Assembly (NCBI GenBank): GCA_002967695.1
Contig: PUHN01000003.1
Span: 83,176-147,175, forward strand
Reading direction: 5' to 3'
Length of the DNA: 64,000 bases
Source of the DNA: Rhodobacteraceae bacterium WD3A24
GTDB lineage: Bacteria; Pseudomonadota; Alphaproteobacteria; Rhodobacterales; Rhodobacteraceae
The notes under the pieces are model-generated. The model did not search any database and was not told the origin of the DNA. It saw only the letters and a list, made by a program, of their open reading frames with translations. Made by a program: the position numbers and the translations under genes. Of this stretch, positions 35,090 through 44,741 are shown piece by piece; position 1 is the first letter of the stretch; each line of letters opens with the position of its first letter.

Positions 35090-35839
35090 TCAGAAGCGGA
35101 AGGCGACGCCCGCGCGGATCTCGTGGGTATCCATCTCGACATCGGTGCCGGAGCCGTCGAAGTCCTCTTCTTCGCCGAAATCCGAGTAACGATAGTCGAT
35201 CCGGCCGACCATCCGGTCGGTAAAGGCATGCTCGACGCCCGCACCGATAGTCCAGCCGTTCAGCGTGTCGGACCAATCCTCAAGCGAGCCACCCCTGGAA
35301 TCGAACACTTCGAGGTTCAGGCTTGCCCAGGCGACGCCGGCCGCACCATAGAACAGGGTGCGATCCATCGCATAGCCGAGCCTTCCGCGAATTGCGGCCG
35401 TGTCGGTGATCTCGCTTTCGAGGGTATAGGGAGTCGGGCTCCCGCCCGAGTAGGTGATGTCGTCTTCGCCGTCGGCGTGCGACCAGTTATACTCGGCTTC
35501 CACGCCAAACACCGTGTTGCCGGAACTGTGGAAGTTGTAGCCGCCATAGATGCCGCCGACGAAACCATCGGCATCGGGCGACGCGGAATAGCCGCCGCCG
35601 CCACCATTCGTCACCGTCGGTGTCACCATGGGTTCTTCGGACCCAGGATCATTCCAGTCGATATTGCCGTCGAGCATCCCGATCTGCACACCGGCATATG
35701 GGCCGGTCCAGGTGAAGGCGGGCGGCGGGGCCGGCTGAGCCACCGGCGGCTCGACCGGGGCAGGCGCGGGGCCGCTGGCCATCGCGGCGGTGCCGGCAAC
35801 CGCTGCGGCGGCGGTGGTGGTGATGAGCAGTCTACGCAT
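35090..35839 (-). CDS. Outer-membrane beta-barrel protein, tandem copy 3
   Basis: Protein of 249 residues of the same family. The signal peptide differs from the other two (RRLLITTTAAAAVAGTAAMA), but the mature protein from GGIYGGYNFHSSG through TLFYGAAGVAWASLNLEVF equals copy 1, and the DNA is also almost identical there. Variable regions are the first extracellular loop (NDPGSEEPMVTPTVTNGGGG) and DSRGGSLEDW. The chimeric pattern suggests gene conversion or a recent duplication. The upstream region also differs from copies 1 and 2. Confidence 0.9.
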   Translation of the reverse strand: MRRLLITTTAAAAVAGTAAMASGPAPAPVEPPVAQPAPPPAFTWTGPYAGVQIGMLDGNIDWNDPGSEEPMVTPTVTNGGGGGYSASPDADGFVGGIYGGYNFHSSGNTVFGVEAEYNWSHADGEDDITYSGGSPTPYTLESEITDTAAIRGRLGYAMDRTLFYGAAGVAWASLNLEVFDSRGGSLEDWSDTLNGWTIGAGVEHAFTDRMVGRIDYRYSDFGEEEDFDGSGTDVEMDTHEIRAGVAFRF

Positions 35840-36120
35840 GAGTTTGCACCTCTTAAATTTGGGTTCTCCTCTGCTTAGCACTTTCGCAGCGGCCTGTGCA
35901 GGTCAAGGGGCACGCGGCGGCAGAATCCGGCCGGTTGTTGCGCCATGGTCACGGCCCGGGCGGCCCCCGTCCACTGCCGGGCGCGCGGACCTCGCGGCTT
36001 CCGCTCGCATTCCGCCAGCGTTCCCGGACATTCGCTGCACAATTCCTGGGGCACATTCCTCTTGCACTTCATTCTCAATTCCGGCATCAAGCCGGCACTT
36101 TTTGAAACGGGACGAACACA

Positions 36121-36438
36121 ATGGCCGAAATCGACCTGAACGAACTTTCCCTCGACGAGTTGAAGAAACTTCAGAAGGACGTCGCGAAAGCGATCGATAA
36201 TTTCGAGGAGCGCAAGCGGCAGGAAACCCTGGCCGAACTCGAGGCGATCGCGAAACAAAAGGGATTTACCCTTTCCGAACTCACCGGCGCGCAATCGCGG
36301 CGCAAACGCAAGCAGGCCGCGCCGAAATACGTGCATCCGCAGGATCCGAGCCGGACATGGTCGGGGCGGGGGCGCCGTCCGCGGTGGGTCAACGAGGCGC
36401 TCGAGTCGGGCAAGACACTGGACGATCTCGCGATTTGA
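36121..36438 (+). CDS. H-NS family DNA-binding protein (HvrA/SPB-like)
   Basis: Nucleoid protein of 105 residues. The N-terminal half is a charged coiled-coil (LNELSLDELKKLQKDVAKAIDNFEERKRQETLAELEAIAKQKG). The C-terminal part has the H-NS-type DNA-binding motif YVHPQDPSRTWSGRGRRPRWVNEALE. Homologues in Rhodobacter are HvrA and SPB, which modulate photosynthesis and other genes; the targets here are unknown. A 281-base gap without other features precedes it. No strong ribosome-binding site is visible. Confidence 0.92.
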   Translation: MAEIDLNELSLDELKKLQKDVAKAIDNFEERKRQETLAELEAIAKQKGFTLSELTGAQSRRKRKQAAPKYVHPQDPSRTWSGRGRRPRWVNEALESGKTLDDLAI

Positions 36439-36532
36439 TCTGTCGCGCCCCTGGCGGCCATTGCGCTGCCTCCATCGCGCAACTGACATGCCGCGGCGCG
36501 GCGCATTGCGCCATCCGCGCGACGAGTCGTGA

Positions 36533-37384
36533 ATGAGACCGCTCCCCGCCATTCGGGAACTGTGGCGCATCTCCGCTGCCCGCGATCTGAGTTTGATCGC
36601 TGCGGGGGTGGCCTTTTTCGCGCTGCTGGCGATTTTTCCGGCCGTGGCGGCGGTGATCGCCCTCTGGGGTTTCTGGGCCGATCCGGTCGTGGTTCAGCAG
36701 CAGCTTCAACTCCTGCGGGAATTCGTTCCGCCAGAGGCCTTCGCCCTGCTTGAGACGCAAATCGAGCGGCTGGTGGGGACGAATGAGCGGGGGTTGGGCG
36801 TGGCCTCCCTCGTGTCGCTGGCGGTGGCGCTATGGTCTGCGCGGCTCGGCGTGGCAGCCGTGATCCGGGGCATGAACGCGATCATGGGTGGCGCGCAGCG
36901 CGGCGGCGTTCGCCATATCGTGATCGCGCTGGCGCTGACGGTGCTCCTGATGGCGGTGGCGATCGTCGCGCTCGCGGCGATCCTGATTCTGCCGGTCGTC
37001 CTGGCCTTCATGCCCCTCGGCCCGCTGGCGGAGAGCACCATTGTCGCCGCCAAATGGGGCGTCGCGGTGGGCACCGTGGTCGTCGGGCTCGCCATCCTCT
37101 ACCGCTTCGGGCCAAATCTTCCCGGCCGGCGCACGCGCTGGCTGTCGCCGGGGCTGGGCCTGGCCGTCGCCCTCTGGGCGGCGGCTTCGGTGGCGCTGTC
37201 GCGGTTTCTGGCCAATTTCGGCAATTACAACGAGGTCTATGGCTCCATCGGCGCGGTCATCGCGCTGCTGGTGTGGTTTTACATCAGTGCCTATGCGGTG
37301 CTTCTGGGGGCCGCGTTCAATCGCGTTCTGCGCGATTCAGCGATGCCGCCGGCATCGGACGAGGCCTCCGAGGCTCTCAATTGA
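36533..37384 (+). CDS. YihY/BrkB-family inner-membrane protein
   Basis: Protein of 283 residues with about six transmembrane helices and the YihY/BrkB pattern (AAGVAFFALLAIFPAVAAVIALWGFWADP at the start; LANFGNYNEVYGSIGAVIALLVWFYISAYAVLLGAAFN near the end). The role of this family is not settled; it is not a true RNase BN. It is monocistronic, and convergent with tamB. Confidence 0.9.
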   Translation: MRPLPAIRELWRISAARDLSLIAAGVAFFALLAIFPAVAAVIALWGFWADPVVVQQQLQLLREFVPPEAFALLETQIERLVGTNERGLGVASLVSLAVALWSARLGVAAVIRGMNAIMGGAQRGGVRHIVIALALTVLLMAVAIVALAAILILPVVLAFMPLGPLAESTIVAAKWGVAVGTVVVGLAILYRFGPNLPGRRTRWLSPGLGLAVALWAAASVALSRFLANFGNYNEVYGSIGAVIALLVWFYISAYAVLLGAAFNRVLRDSAMPPASDEASEALN

Positions 37385-37456
37385 CATGGCAGACGGCACC
37401 TGCGTGACGGGACGCGGGCGAAGGCGGACGATCCGCGCTGCCGCTGAAAGCCCCCC

Positions 37457-40400
37457 TCAGTAATCGCGCTCGAAGTAGAGGCCGAGCCCGGTGTGTCCGT
37501 CGGAGGTCGCGCGCCCGCGGATCGTGACCGAGGAGGAGATGTCGAGGTTGATCGTGACCTCGCTGCGCCCCTCGGAATCCACGGCAATATCGCTGTAGAC
37601 ATTTTCGGTGATGTAGCGGCCCGCGCGCAGCGTCGCGCCACCATTTTCGCCCGCGGTCACGTCGAGATCATCGAGCCCGAAATTCTGCCGCAGATTGTCC
37701 ACCAGCCCGTTTCCGCCCCGCCCGCTGAGCGTGGCGATGGCCGAGGCGAGCTGGGCGGCCTGGAAGGGTGAAAGCTCGGTGAGATTCTCGCCGAAGATCA
37801 GCCGCGAGACGACCTCTTCCTCGGGCAGCTCGGGCACGGACTCGAAGCGGATTTGCGGCTCGGTCGCGACTCCTTCGATGATCACCCGCGCGGTGAGGCC
37901 GCCGGTGTCGGTATTGGCCACGAGCCGGATGACGGGGACGAAGCGCCCCTGAAGGGTCGCAAACCCCTCATTGAGGGTGAAGCGATTGCCCAGCAGATCG
38001 AACCGGCCCCGGATCAGCCCGAATTCACCGGCAGGGATGACGTCGGCGGTGTCGCCGCGCAGTTGGAGCGTTCCGCCGAGTTCGGCGTCGAGGCCGCGCC
38101 CGCGCACGAATATGCGGTTGGGCGCCTCTAGGGTGACGTCGAGCCGAAACGGCGGGCCGTTTCGCCGACGCTCTCCACCGTCGAGAATGCCGGCACGGTC
38201 GCGCGTGGCGCGGGCGGCGCCGGATTCGTTGACGTGATGCAGCCCGTCGGGAACATGGCCGTTATCGCCGAAATTCGCGGTTGGAATGCGCAGCTCCGCC
38301 TCCTGCAGGCGCAGCGTCCCGCTTATGAGGGCCCCGTCGCGCAGCGGGCCGTCTATGCCCAGCCGGCCGGAGAGGCGCGCCTCGTAAAGGCGCGGATCGG
38401 CCACGCGGGCATTCTGGGCCGTCACCTCCAGCGCGGCCGGCAGGCCGGGGGCGAGGGTGATCGGCCCCGAGAGCGAAAAGCGCCCGCCCTGAGCGACCTC
38501 GCCGGCGACGTCGACCTCGGCGCGACCGCCGGCGAGATCGGCGCTTGCGGTCACGTTCTCAAGGGTGATGTTCTGACGCGGCTCGACGATACGCGCGCCC
38601 GAGGTGCTCGCCCGCCCCGAAACGGACGAGAGCTGCAACGGCCCGTTCACGGCGATGTCGAATTCCGCGGGGCCCTCGATCGTCGTCGGTTCGAGCATCA
38701 GCCCGAGCACGGCAAGTTCCCCGCGCCCCGTGAGGCGAAGGTCGGCGATCAGGTCGCGGGTGAGTCCGCCCTGCACCGAAAGCGCGATATCGGCCGGGCC
38801 ACTGCCCGACAGGTCGAGCCCGTATTCGGACCCGTTCCGGCTGATGCGGCCCGACACCTCGACGGGGCCGGAGAAATCGGGCGCGAGCACGGCGATGTCG
38901 TTGATGCGGGCGCTCACAGAAAGGTCCGGCTGGACGATGGCGCCGGGGTCGGCGTCGGCCACGCTCTGCGCGCTCACCTCGAGGCGCTCGTTTTCGAGGC
39001 CGAGACGGTCCAGTCTGATTTCGCCATCCTCGGCCTGGGCACGCACCGAAAGGGTGGTGCGGCCGCGCAGCAGGCGGTCGGCATGCGGATCGTCCACCGC
39101 CAGCCCTTCGCCCGTGGCGTCGAGTGAAATCCGGCGCCGCGCGCCGTCCTCCGACAAGGTCGCCTGTGCCGACAGGCCCCCAGACAGGCGCGGGTGCAAC
39201 CGCGAAAGATCGGCCAGCGACACGGCTCCCTCAAGCCGGCTCGCGCCCTGTTCCAGCCGGCCGTCGAGCCGGGCTGAAATCCCTGCCCCGTCGAGGGCGG
39301 CGCGCTCCACCCGCAGTCCCGCGCCATCCTGCCGGCCCCGCAGCGCCAGCGTCGTCTCCCTGATTAAGAGGCCGTCCAGCGGGGCGATCCCGGTCGAAAG
39401 CGCCTCCGCCCGCGCCTGCAGGCTGATCTCATGACCACCGGCTGGGCCGGAAAGATGGGCGTCGGCCGTCAGCGCCCCGCCATAGCCGTCACCTAGGACC
39501 GCGAGATCCGAGAAATCGAGCCGCGCGGTCAGCGCATTGCGCTCGCTCGAAAACTGACCGAAGGCGTCGAGATCGAGCGTACGCGCATCGACGGTCAGGC
39601 TGCGCAGGGCAGTGCCCTCGGTATCGCGGCGCGCCGAGACGAAGATTTCGCTGCGCCCGGCCAGCAGGCGGTCGGCCTGCGGCTGATCGATGGCGAGGTC
39701 GCGCCCTGTCAGCCTGGCATTGCCGTCGAAGGCGCCCGTCAGCGGGGCAAAGCGGCCCTCCAGCCGCCCCTCCAGCGCGCCGGACAGCGGCCGGCCGGCC
39801 AGATCGGACAGCCGGGCGAGATCGGCCAGTTGGCCCTCGACCGTGCCGTCGAAGCCGCGCATGTCGATCCGCCCGTTCGCGGCGAGGCCGTAATTCTCGC
39901 CCGACAGCGTCAGCGCGCCCAGACGCAGCGGCGCGCCCTGCCGCCAGTCGAGATCGGCGGTGCCGCGCACCGCCCCGCCAAGGGCGCGCGCAAGGGCCGG
40001 GTCATCAGGGGCGAGCCCCTCGGCCCCGAAAACGAGTTGGGCTAACACGCGCGCGCCCTCCGGCTGCACCCCGGTGGCCGCGGGCCCGACGATCTGGCCG
40101 CTGCCGGTCAACCGCAGGGTCTCGATGCTCATGCCCGGGCTGCGAACCTCGCGCGCGGTGATGTCGGCGTTCCAGTCCTCACCACGATCGGCGTCGAAAT
40201 TCAGCGCGAGGGCCGCGCGGCGCAGGGTCGTCCCGCCAGCACCCGGCAACGCCACGGCACCGCCCTCGGGGCTCTCGATCCGGCCGTCGAGGTCGATAAG
40301 CTTCGGAAGCCCGCCGGCGGCAAGCTCCACCCGCCCGCCAAGTGACAGTGCACTCGCCGAAAGCGAGAGTTCGGAAAGCTCCATCCGCCCGTCGGCATAG

Positions 40401-41326
40401 CTCGCCCCCGAGGTGACGAGCCGCGACTCCGGGCCGAAGAAGGCGCGGTACTGGGGCGGCACGAGCGGCCTCAAATCGCCCTCAAGCCGGGCATCGAAAC
40501 GTTGTGCCGCCGCCTCGGGCGGCGCCTGCCCATCGGCGGCGTCGGAGACCAGCGTCACCCGGCCCGAGAGCCGTTCCCGCCCCGCCGTGGCCAGCGAGAT
40601 GTCGGCGGCAAAATCGTCAAGGATACCTTCGCCGGCGATGGACATCTCCAGCGCGGGCTCGCCCGGCAGGCCGATGAGGCTTGCCGCAATCCCCGCCGGG
40701 CCTTCGGAAAGTTCAAGCGCCAGCGCGAGGTGGCGTGTGTCGTTGGCATAGCTTCCTTCCAGGCTCAGCCGCCCTTCGGCCCCGTCGATCCGCTCGGCCA
40801 CCAGCGAGGCCTCGCCCTCCCCACCGGCGAGGTTCGCCGACCCGTCGAGCCGCAACTCCGCCGGCTCGCCCAGAATCGGCGCGCCCAGCCGCACGCGCTG
40901 GGCACTGAGCGTGCCGATCTCGATCGAGACCGGCAATTCCGGCAGGGCAAGGCTGCGGGCTTCGGGCGACGGCCCCGACGCTTCGACGACGGGCAGCCGG
41001 TCGAGCAGGATTTCGCCGGCCGAAAGCTCATTGACCTCGAGCCGGCCGGACAGCAGCGCACTGCGCCGCCAATCCAGCGCGATATCGCGCAGGGTCAGCC
41101 AGACGCCCTCCCCGTCGGCAACGGTCAGGCTCTCGATCGTCGCGCGGGACGACAGCGCCCCTTCAAAACCGCGAATCCGGACATCGCGGCCGGCATCGGA
41201 AAGCTGATCCTGCAACAAACCGGCGAGAAAGCCCGGATCATCTTCCTGTGCGGCGGCCGGCATCGCCACCGACAGGGCACACCACAGCACCAGCGTCGTG
41301 GCGAGGCATCTCCAAACCCTGCGCAT
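37457..41326 (-). CDS. tamB: Translocation and assembly module protein TamB
   Basis: Periplasm-spanning protein of 1289 residues. An N-terminal signal anchor (about residues 7-27) is followed by a very long repetitive beta-helical region of short alternating strands (LDGRLEQGASRLEGAVSLADLSRL-type repeats). The conserved C-terminal TamB domain is present (RIFVRGRGLDAELGGTLQLRGD; VPELPEEEVVSRLIFGENLTELSPFQAAQLASAIATLSG), ending with a barrel-like YFERDY. With TamA it helps outer-membrane protein insertion and phospholipid transport. The ATG overlaps the tamA stop by one base (TGATG). Confidence 0.95.
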   Translation of the reverse strand: MRRVWRCLATTLVLWCALSVAMPAAAQEDDPGFLAGLLQDQLSDAGRDVRIRGFEGALSSRATIESLTVADGEGVWLTLRDIALDWRRSALLSGRLEVNELSAGEILLDRLPVVEASGPSPEARSLALPELPVSIEIGTLSAQRVRLGAPILGEPAELRLDGSANLAGGEGEASLVAERIDGAEGRLSLEGSYANDTRHLALALELSEGPAGIAASLIGLPGEPALEMSIAGEGILDDFAADISLATAGRERLSGRVTLVSDAADGQAPPEAAAQRFDARLEGDLRPLVPPQYRAFFGPESRLVTSGASYADGRMELSELSLSASALSLGGRVELAAGGLPKLIDLDGRIESPEGGAVALPGAGGTTLRRAALALNFDADRGEDWNADITAREVRSPGMSIETLRLTGSGQIVGPAATGVQPEGARVLAQLVFGAEGLAPDDPALARALGGAVRGTADLDWRQGAPLRLGALTLSGENYGLAANGRIDMRGFDGTVEGQLADLARLSDLAGRPLSGALEGRLEGRFAPLTGAFDGNARLTGRDLAIDQPQADRLLAGRSEIFVSARRDTEGTALRSLTVDARTLDLDAFGQFSSERNALTARLDFSDLAVLGDGYGGALTADAHLSGPAGGHEISLQARAEALSTGIAPLDGLLIRETTLALRGRQDGAGLRVERAALDGAGISARLDGRLEQGASRLEGAVSLADLSRLHPRLSGGLSAQATLSEDGARRRISLDATGEGLAVDDPHADRLLRGRTTLSVRAQAEDGEIRLDRLGLENERLEVSAQSVADADPGAIVQPDLSVSARINDIAVLAPDFSGPVEVSGRISRNGSEYGLDLSGSGPADIALSVQGGLTRDLIADLRLTGRGELAVLGLMLEPTTIEGPAEFDIAVNGPLQLSSVSGRASTSGARIVEPRQNITLENVTASADLAGGRAEVDVAGEVAQGGRFSLSGPITLAPGLPAALEVTAQNARVADPRLYEARLSGRLGIDGPLRDGALISGTLRLQEAELRIPTANFGDNGHVPDGLHHVNESGAARATRDRAGILDGGERRRNGPPFRLDVTLEAPNRIFVRGRGLDAELGGTLQLRGDTADVIPAGEFGLIRGRFDLLGNRFTLNEGFATLQGRFVPVIRLVANTDTGGLTARVIIEGVATEPQIRFESVPELPEEEVVSRLIFGENLTELSPFQAAQLASAIATLSGRGGNGLVDNLRQNFGLDDLDVTAGENGGATLRAGRYITENVYSDIAVDSEGRSEVTINLDISSSVTIRGRATSDGHTGLGLYFERDY

Positions 41327-43149
41327 CAGAAGGATTGCCCCAGCCCGAGATAAATCTGAACGCCGCCGCCCTCCTCGCCGCGCACCGGCGCGGCGACGTC
41401 GAGGCGCAGCGGCCCGATCCCGGTATTGTAACGCAGGCCGACCCCGACACCGGCGTGCCAGTCGTCCTCTCCGGTGAACAGGCCCTCACTGACATAGCCC
41501 GCATCGGCGAACCCGACCAGGCCGATGGTTTCGGTGATGCTGCCGCGCAGTTCACCCGAAAAAGCCGCGAAGCCCTGCCCGCCCGAGCGCACGCCGCCGG
41601 GGCTGACCCCGAGCGAGCGGAACGGAACCCCCCGCACCGTGCCCGCGCCGCCCGAATAGAACAGAAGCTGGCGCGGGGTGTCATCGAGATCGGCGAAAGC
41701 CACCCCGCCGAGCTGCGCACGGCCGGCGACCACCAGCCGATCCTCGGTGCCCAGCCCGTGATAGGCCCGGGCGTCGGTGGTGAACTGAAGCCCGGTATCG
41801 GAAGTCTCAAACCCCAGATAGGGGGTGAGCGAGGCTTCGAGATAGGTGCCGCCGGCGGGATCGAGCGAGTCGTCGCGCCGGTCCCATGTCACCCCGACCG
41901 GGGTGGCGAGCATGCCGAAATCGCGCGTGCCCAGATCGTCCTCGGTCCGCTCGAAGCGGTATGACAACGCCGCCTCGCCGGTGAGCGTCGACGAGAAGAT
42001 ATGCGACAGGCCGGTCTCGACCTCCAGCCGCCGCGCGTCGAAATCGGGAGCGTCCACAGTCTCGACCAGCGCGCCGATGAAAAAGGTCGTGTCGGGCGTG
42101 ACCGTCGCCGGACGGCTCAGACGCGACGTCACGCGCAGATCCAGCCCGTAGTCACGCGCGCCGATCCCGCCGATCTCCCCGTCAAAGCGCAGCCGCTCAC
42201 CTCCGCCCAGAAGATTGCGATGCAGCCAGAATCCCGTGACCCGCCCGCCATCGAGCGAATCCGCCTCGATGCCGAAACCGATGCGCCGCAGCGGCGCCTC
42301 GGTCACCCTCGCGGCGATGTCGAGCGTGCCGTCGGGATTGGCCGTCTCGGCCTCGCGCAGGGCAACCGATGCGAAGACCCCGCTGCGGCGCAGGCGGCGG
42401 CTGGCGCGTTGGACGTTTTCAGGGTCGAAAACCTCGCCGGTGGGAAATCCGGCGATCTCGCGGATGCGCTCGGGGCGCATCCGCTCATGGCCCTCGACGG
42501 ACAGCGTGCCGAAACGTAGCCGGTCACCGGGAGCAAGGCGGATATCGGTGTCGAGCGTGGCGTTGGCATGATCGGCGGTGATGTCCTGGCTTTCCACCTC
42601 GGCCAGCGCATGCCCCTGCGCGCGCCATCCCTCGACGCCAGCCTGCGCGGCCTCGCGCACCACGGGGCTGAAGGCCGGGGCGCCCGTGGAAAATCCTTCG
42701 GGCAGAACCGTCTGCGGCGCGAGCGGCGCGATCCCGGTCGCGCCAAAGCTGAACTGCGGGCCGGGCTCGACGGTGACCATGATGCTTTCGATCTGGCCGG
42801 GCGCGTAGAGCGGCGAAATTGCCGCGGCCTCGCGCCCATTGAGGCGAATCTCGATGGTGCCGCCATAATGGCCGTACTCGTAGAGCACCCCGATGAGGCG
42901 GCCGTATTCGGCACGGGCGATCGAGAAGAGTTCCTGCGGATCCCGCGTGCCCTCGTCGCGGGCCGTGAGCAGAAGCGAGGCCGCGCGGAGTTCCTCGCCC
43001 AGCATCTCGTCTGCGCCGGGCGTGCGGAATTCGAACGACTCCTGCGCCCTTGCCGCCGGCGCCGCGAACAGCAGCACGGCGGCGCACAGCAGCCCCGTTA
43101 CCGCCGCCGCGCGGCATCTTTCGGCCTGCGGTTTCGCGCTCACACCCAT
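41326..43149 (-). CDS. tamA: Outer-membrane assembly protein TamA (BamA family)
   Basis: Omp85-family protein of 607 residues. Signal peptide of about 37 residues (ends AARAQ), POTRA domains in the first 260 residues (LRFGTLSVEGHERMRPERIREIAGFPTGEVFDPENVQRASRRLRRSGVFASV), and a C-terminal barrel with VTWDRRDDSLDPAGG, TVRGVPFRSLG and the final LGLGQSF phenylalanine. It forms the TAM complex with TamB encoded directly downstream. The ATG at 43149 (MGVSAKPQ) gives the signal peptide; a longer frame has none. Confidence 0.94.
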   Translation of the reverse strand: MGVSAKPQAERCRAAAVTGLLCAAVLLFAAPAARAQESFEFRTPGADEMLGEELRAASLLLTARDEGTRDPQELFSIARAEYGRLIGVLYEYGHYGGTIEIRLNGREAAAISPLYAPGQIESIMVTVEPGPQFSFGATGIAPLAPQTVLPEGFSTGAPAFSPVVREAAQAGVEGWRAQGHALAEVESQDITADHANATLDTDIRLAPGDRLRFGTLSVEGHERMRPERIREIAGFPTGEVFDPENVQRASRRLRRSGVFASVALREAETANPDGTLDIAARVTEAPLRRIGFGIEADSLDGGRVTGFWLHRNLLGGGERLRFDGEIGGIGARDYGLDLRVTSRLSRPATVTPDTTFFIGALVETVDAPDFDARRLEVETGLSHIFSSTLTGEAALSYRFERTEDDLGTRDFGMLATPVGVTWDRRDDSLDPAGGTYLEASLTPYLGFETSDTGLQFTTDARAYHGLGTEDRLVVAGRAQLGGVAFADLDDTPRQLLFYSGGAGTVRGVPFRSLGVSPGGVRSGGQGFAAFSGELRGSITETIGLVGFADAGYVSEGLFTGEDDWHAGVGVGLRYNTGIGPLRLDVAAPVRGEEGGGVQIYLGLGQSF

Positions 43150-43377
43150 CCCCGGTCCGTCTTTGTCTTGGCTCGCACTCTGGCATGTGGCGCGCACGCC
43201 GACAATCGGCAAGCGGCCCAGCGGGTTTGCGTTGCACGAAAAACCGCCAATCCGGCGCACGCTCCGCCGCAGGGCTTGCCGAGGCCCGCCCGGCTGTCGC
43301 ATCGTCACACCGCGTGTATCCCGCGCCGCCGCGCGCGATGGATGACGGCTGATGCAACAAGGAGGGGAGCCTATCGC

Positions 43378-43791
43378 ATGAAACATCTCGCATTTACCGC
43401 CGCCGCCGCGCTGGCCGCCGCGCCCGCCATCGCACAGGACGGAGATCCCGCGGCGGGGGAATCCGCCTTTGCCCAGTGCCGTGCCTGTCACAGCATCGAA
43501 GGCCCCGACGAAACGATCCAGGCGGGCGGGCAGATCGGGCCGAATCTGTACGGGCTCGCGGGCCGCACCGCCGGGAGCGTCGAAGGGTTCGACTATTCCG
43601 ACTCCCTCGCCGCGGCGGGCGAGGCCGGTCTGACATGGGACGCCGACAGCTTCGCGGATTATGTCGCCGACCCGGCGGGCTTCCTGCAGGACTATCTCGA
43701 CGACGAGTCCGCCAGCACCAACATGACGTTCCAGTTCAACGGCAACGCGGCCGATCTCTGGGCCTTTCTCGCCCAGTACGGCGCACAGTAG
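43378..43791 (+). CDS. Class I c-type cytochrome
   Basis: Periplasmic electron carrier of 137 residues. Signal peptide ends at IAQ (about residue 20). The heme-attachment motif CRACH is at residues 34-38, the region GQIGPNLYGLAGR is typical of cytochrome c2/c550, and TNM near residue 118 is the likely axial methionine. A strong GGAGGGGAG ribosome-binding site precedes it. No oxidase or reductase genes lie next to it, so the partner is unknown. Confidence 0.92.
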   Translation: MKHLAFTAAAALAAAPAIAQDGDPAAGESAFAQCRACHSIEGPDETIQAGGQIGPNLYGLAGRTAGSVEGFDYSDSLAAAGEAGLTWDADSFADYVADPAGFLQDYLDDESASTNMTFQFNGNAADLWAFLAQYGAQ

Positions 43792-43813
43792 GCCCGAACG
43801 GGCCCGGCGCGGA

Positions 43814-44734
43814 TCAGCCGGCCGGCGGCGCCGCGCCGCGCTCCTCCGCGCCGGGCTTGAGCAACAGCACCAGCGCCGCCGTCGTCAGCGCGATGCCCGG
43901 CAGCACCGTCGCCGGCGGAATGCCGTGACCCAGCCCGAGTTCCCAGCCGATCACCCATGTCGGCGTGAGATAGGTATAGGCCATGACCTTGGATGAGGGC
44001 AGAAGCTGCGCGGCGTATTGCAACAGAAAGGTCGTCACCGCGCTGGCCATCACGGCGACATAGAGGATCGTCACCCACACCACCGTGGGCAGCGCGGTCC
44101 ATTCGGTCGTCCACAGCGGCCCCCAGCCCCAGACCAGCAGAACGAGGCAGCTTCCGACCATCACGCCGAAAGTCGCCACCACGCCCGGCTCCCCGCGGTT
44201 CAAGCGACGCAACAGGGGCGTGAAGGCAGCATGCGCCACACAGCCGATGAAAAAGATCGCCTCGCCCCGCCCGAGATCGAGCGCGGCCAGCGCCGCAATG
44301 TCGCCGCGAAAGATCACCCAGATCGCGCCGGCCCCGCCCGTGGCCAGTGCAAGCATGATCCGTCCGGTCATGAGCTGGCGCAACAAAACGAAACCGAATC
44401 CCGCCGCCATCAGCGGTGTGAGGGTGAAGATCGCGCTGGTCGAGACGGGCGTGGCCGTCTTGAGCCCCTCGAACATCAGCACGAAATAGATCGCGAATAT
44501 CCCCCCCAGCACGAGATAGCGCCAGGGGGCGGCGAAATACGCCTGTTTCAGGCCCGGCCCCGCCCAGGCGATCGGGCCGAGAATGAGCGCCGCGATGAGA
44601 AACCGCACGGCGTTGAGCGCCGCGGGCGCGATCTCGTTGGCCGCCAGCGCGCCGAGGCTGAACGACCCTGCAACCAGCGCCGAGAACACCAGCATCGCCA
44701 GATGCCCGCGCAACCGCGGAGGAATCCTGCTCAT
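43814..44734 (-). CDS. EamA/DMT-family transporter
   Basis: Inner-membrane protein of 306 residues with ten predicted helices in two EamA repeats (LNAVRFLIAALILGPIAWAG ... TSAIFTLTPLMAAGFGFVLL; VVWVTILYVAVMASAVTTFLLQYAAQLLPSSKVMAYTYLTPTWVIGW). It is probably a metabolite or amino-acid exporter of unknown specificity. It starts 7 bases downstream of the lysR gene on the same strand and is probably transcribed with it. Confidence 0.9.
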   Translation of the reverse strand: MSRIPPRLRGHLAMLVFSALVAGSFSLGALAANEIAPAALNAVRFLIAALILGPIAWAGPGLKQAYFAAPWRYLVLGGIFAIYFVLMFEGLKTATPVSTSAIFTLTPLMAAGFGFVLLRQLMTGRIMLALATGGAGAIWVIFRGDIAALAALDLGRGEAIFFIGCVAHAAFTPLLRRLNRGEPGVVATFGVMVGSCLVLLVWGWGPLWTTEWTALPTVVWVTILYVAVMASAVTTFLLQYAAQLLPSSKVMAYTYLTPTWVIGWELGLGHGIPPATVLPGIALTTAALVLLLKPGAEERGAAPPAG

Positions 44735-44741
44735 CAACGGG

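Noticed and set aside
33210..35870. CRISPR-like or IS-derived repeats in the omp region
   Set aside because: The repeats are whole paralogous genes with terminators; there are no spacers or transposase.
38234..39127. A 297-residue plus-strand frame inside tamB
   Set aside because: No family pattern or ribosome-binding site; the tamB frame is continuous across it.
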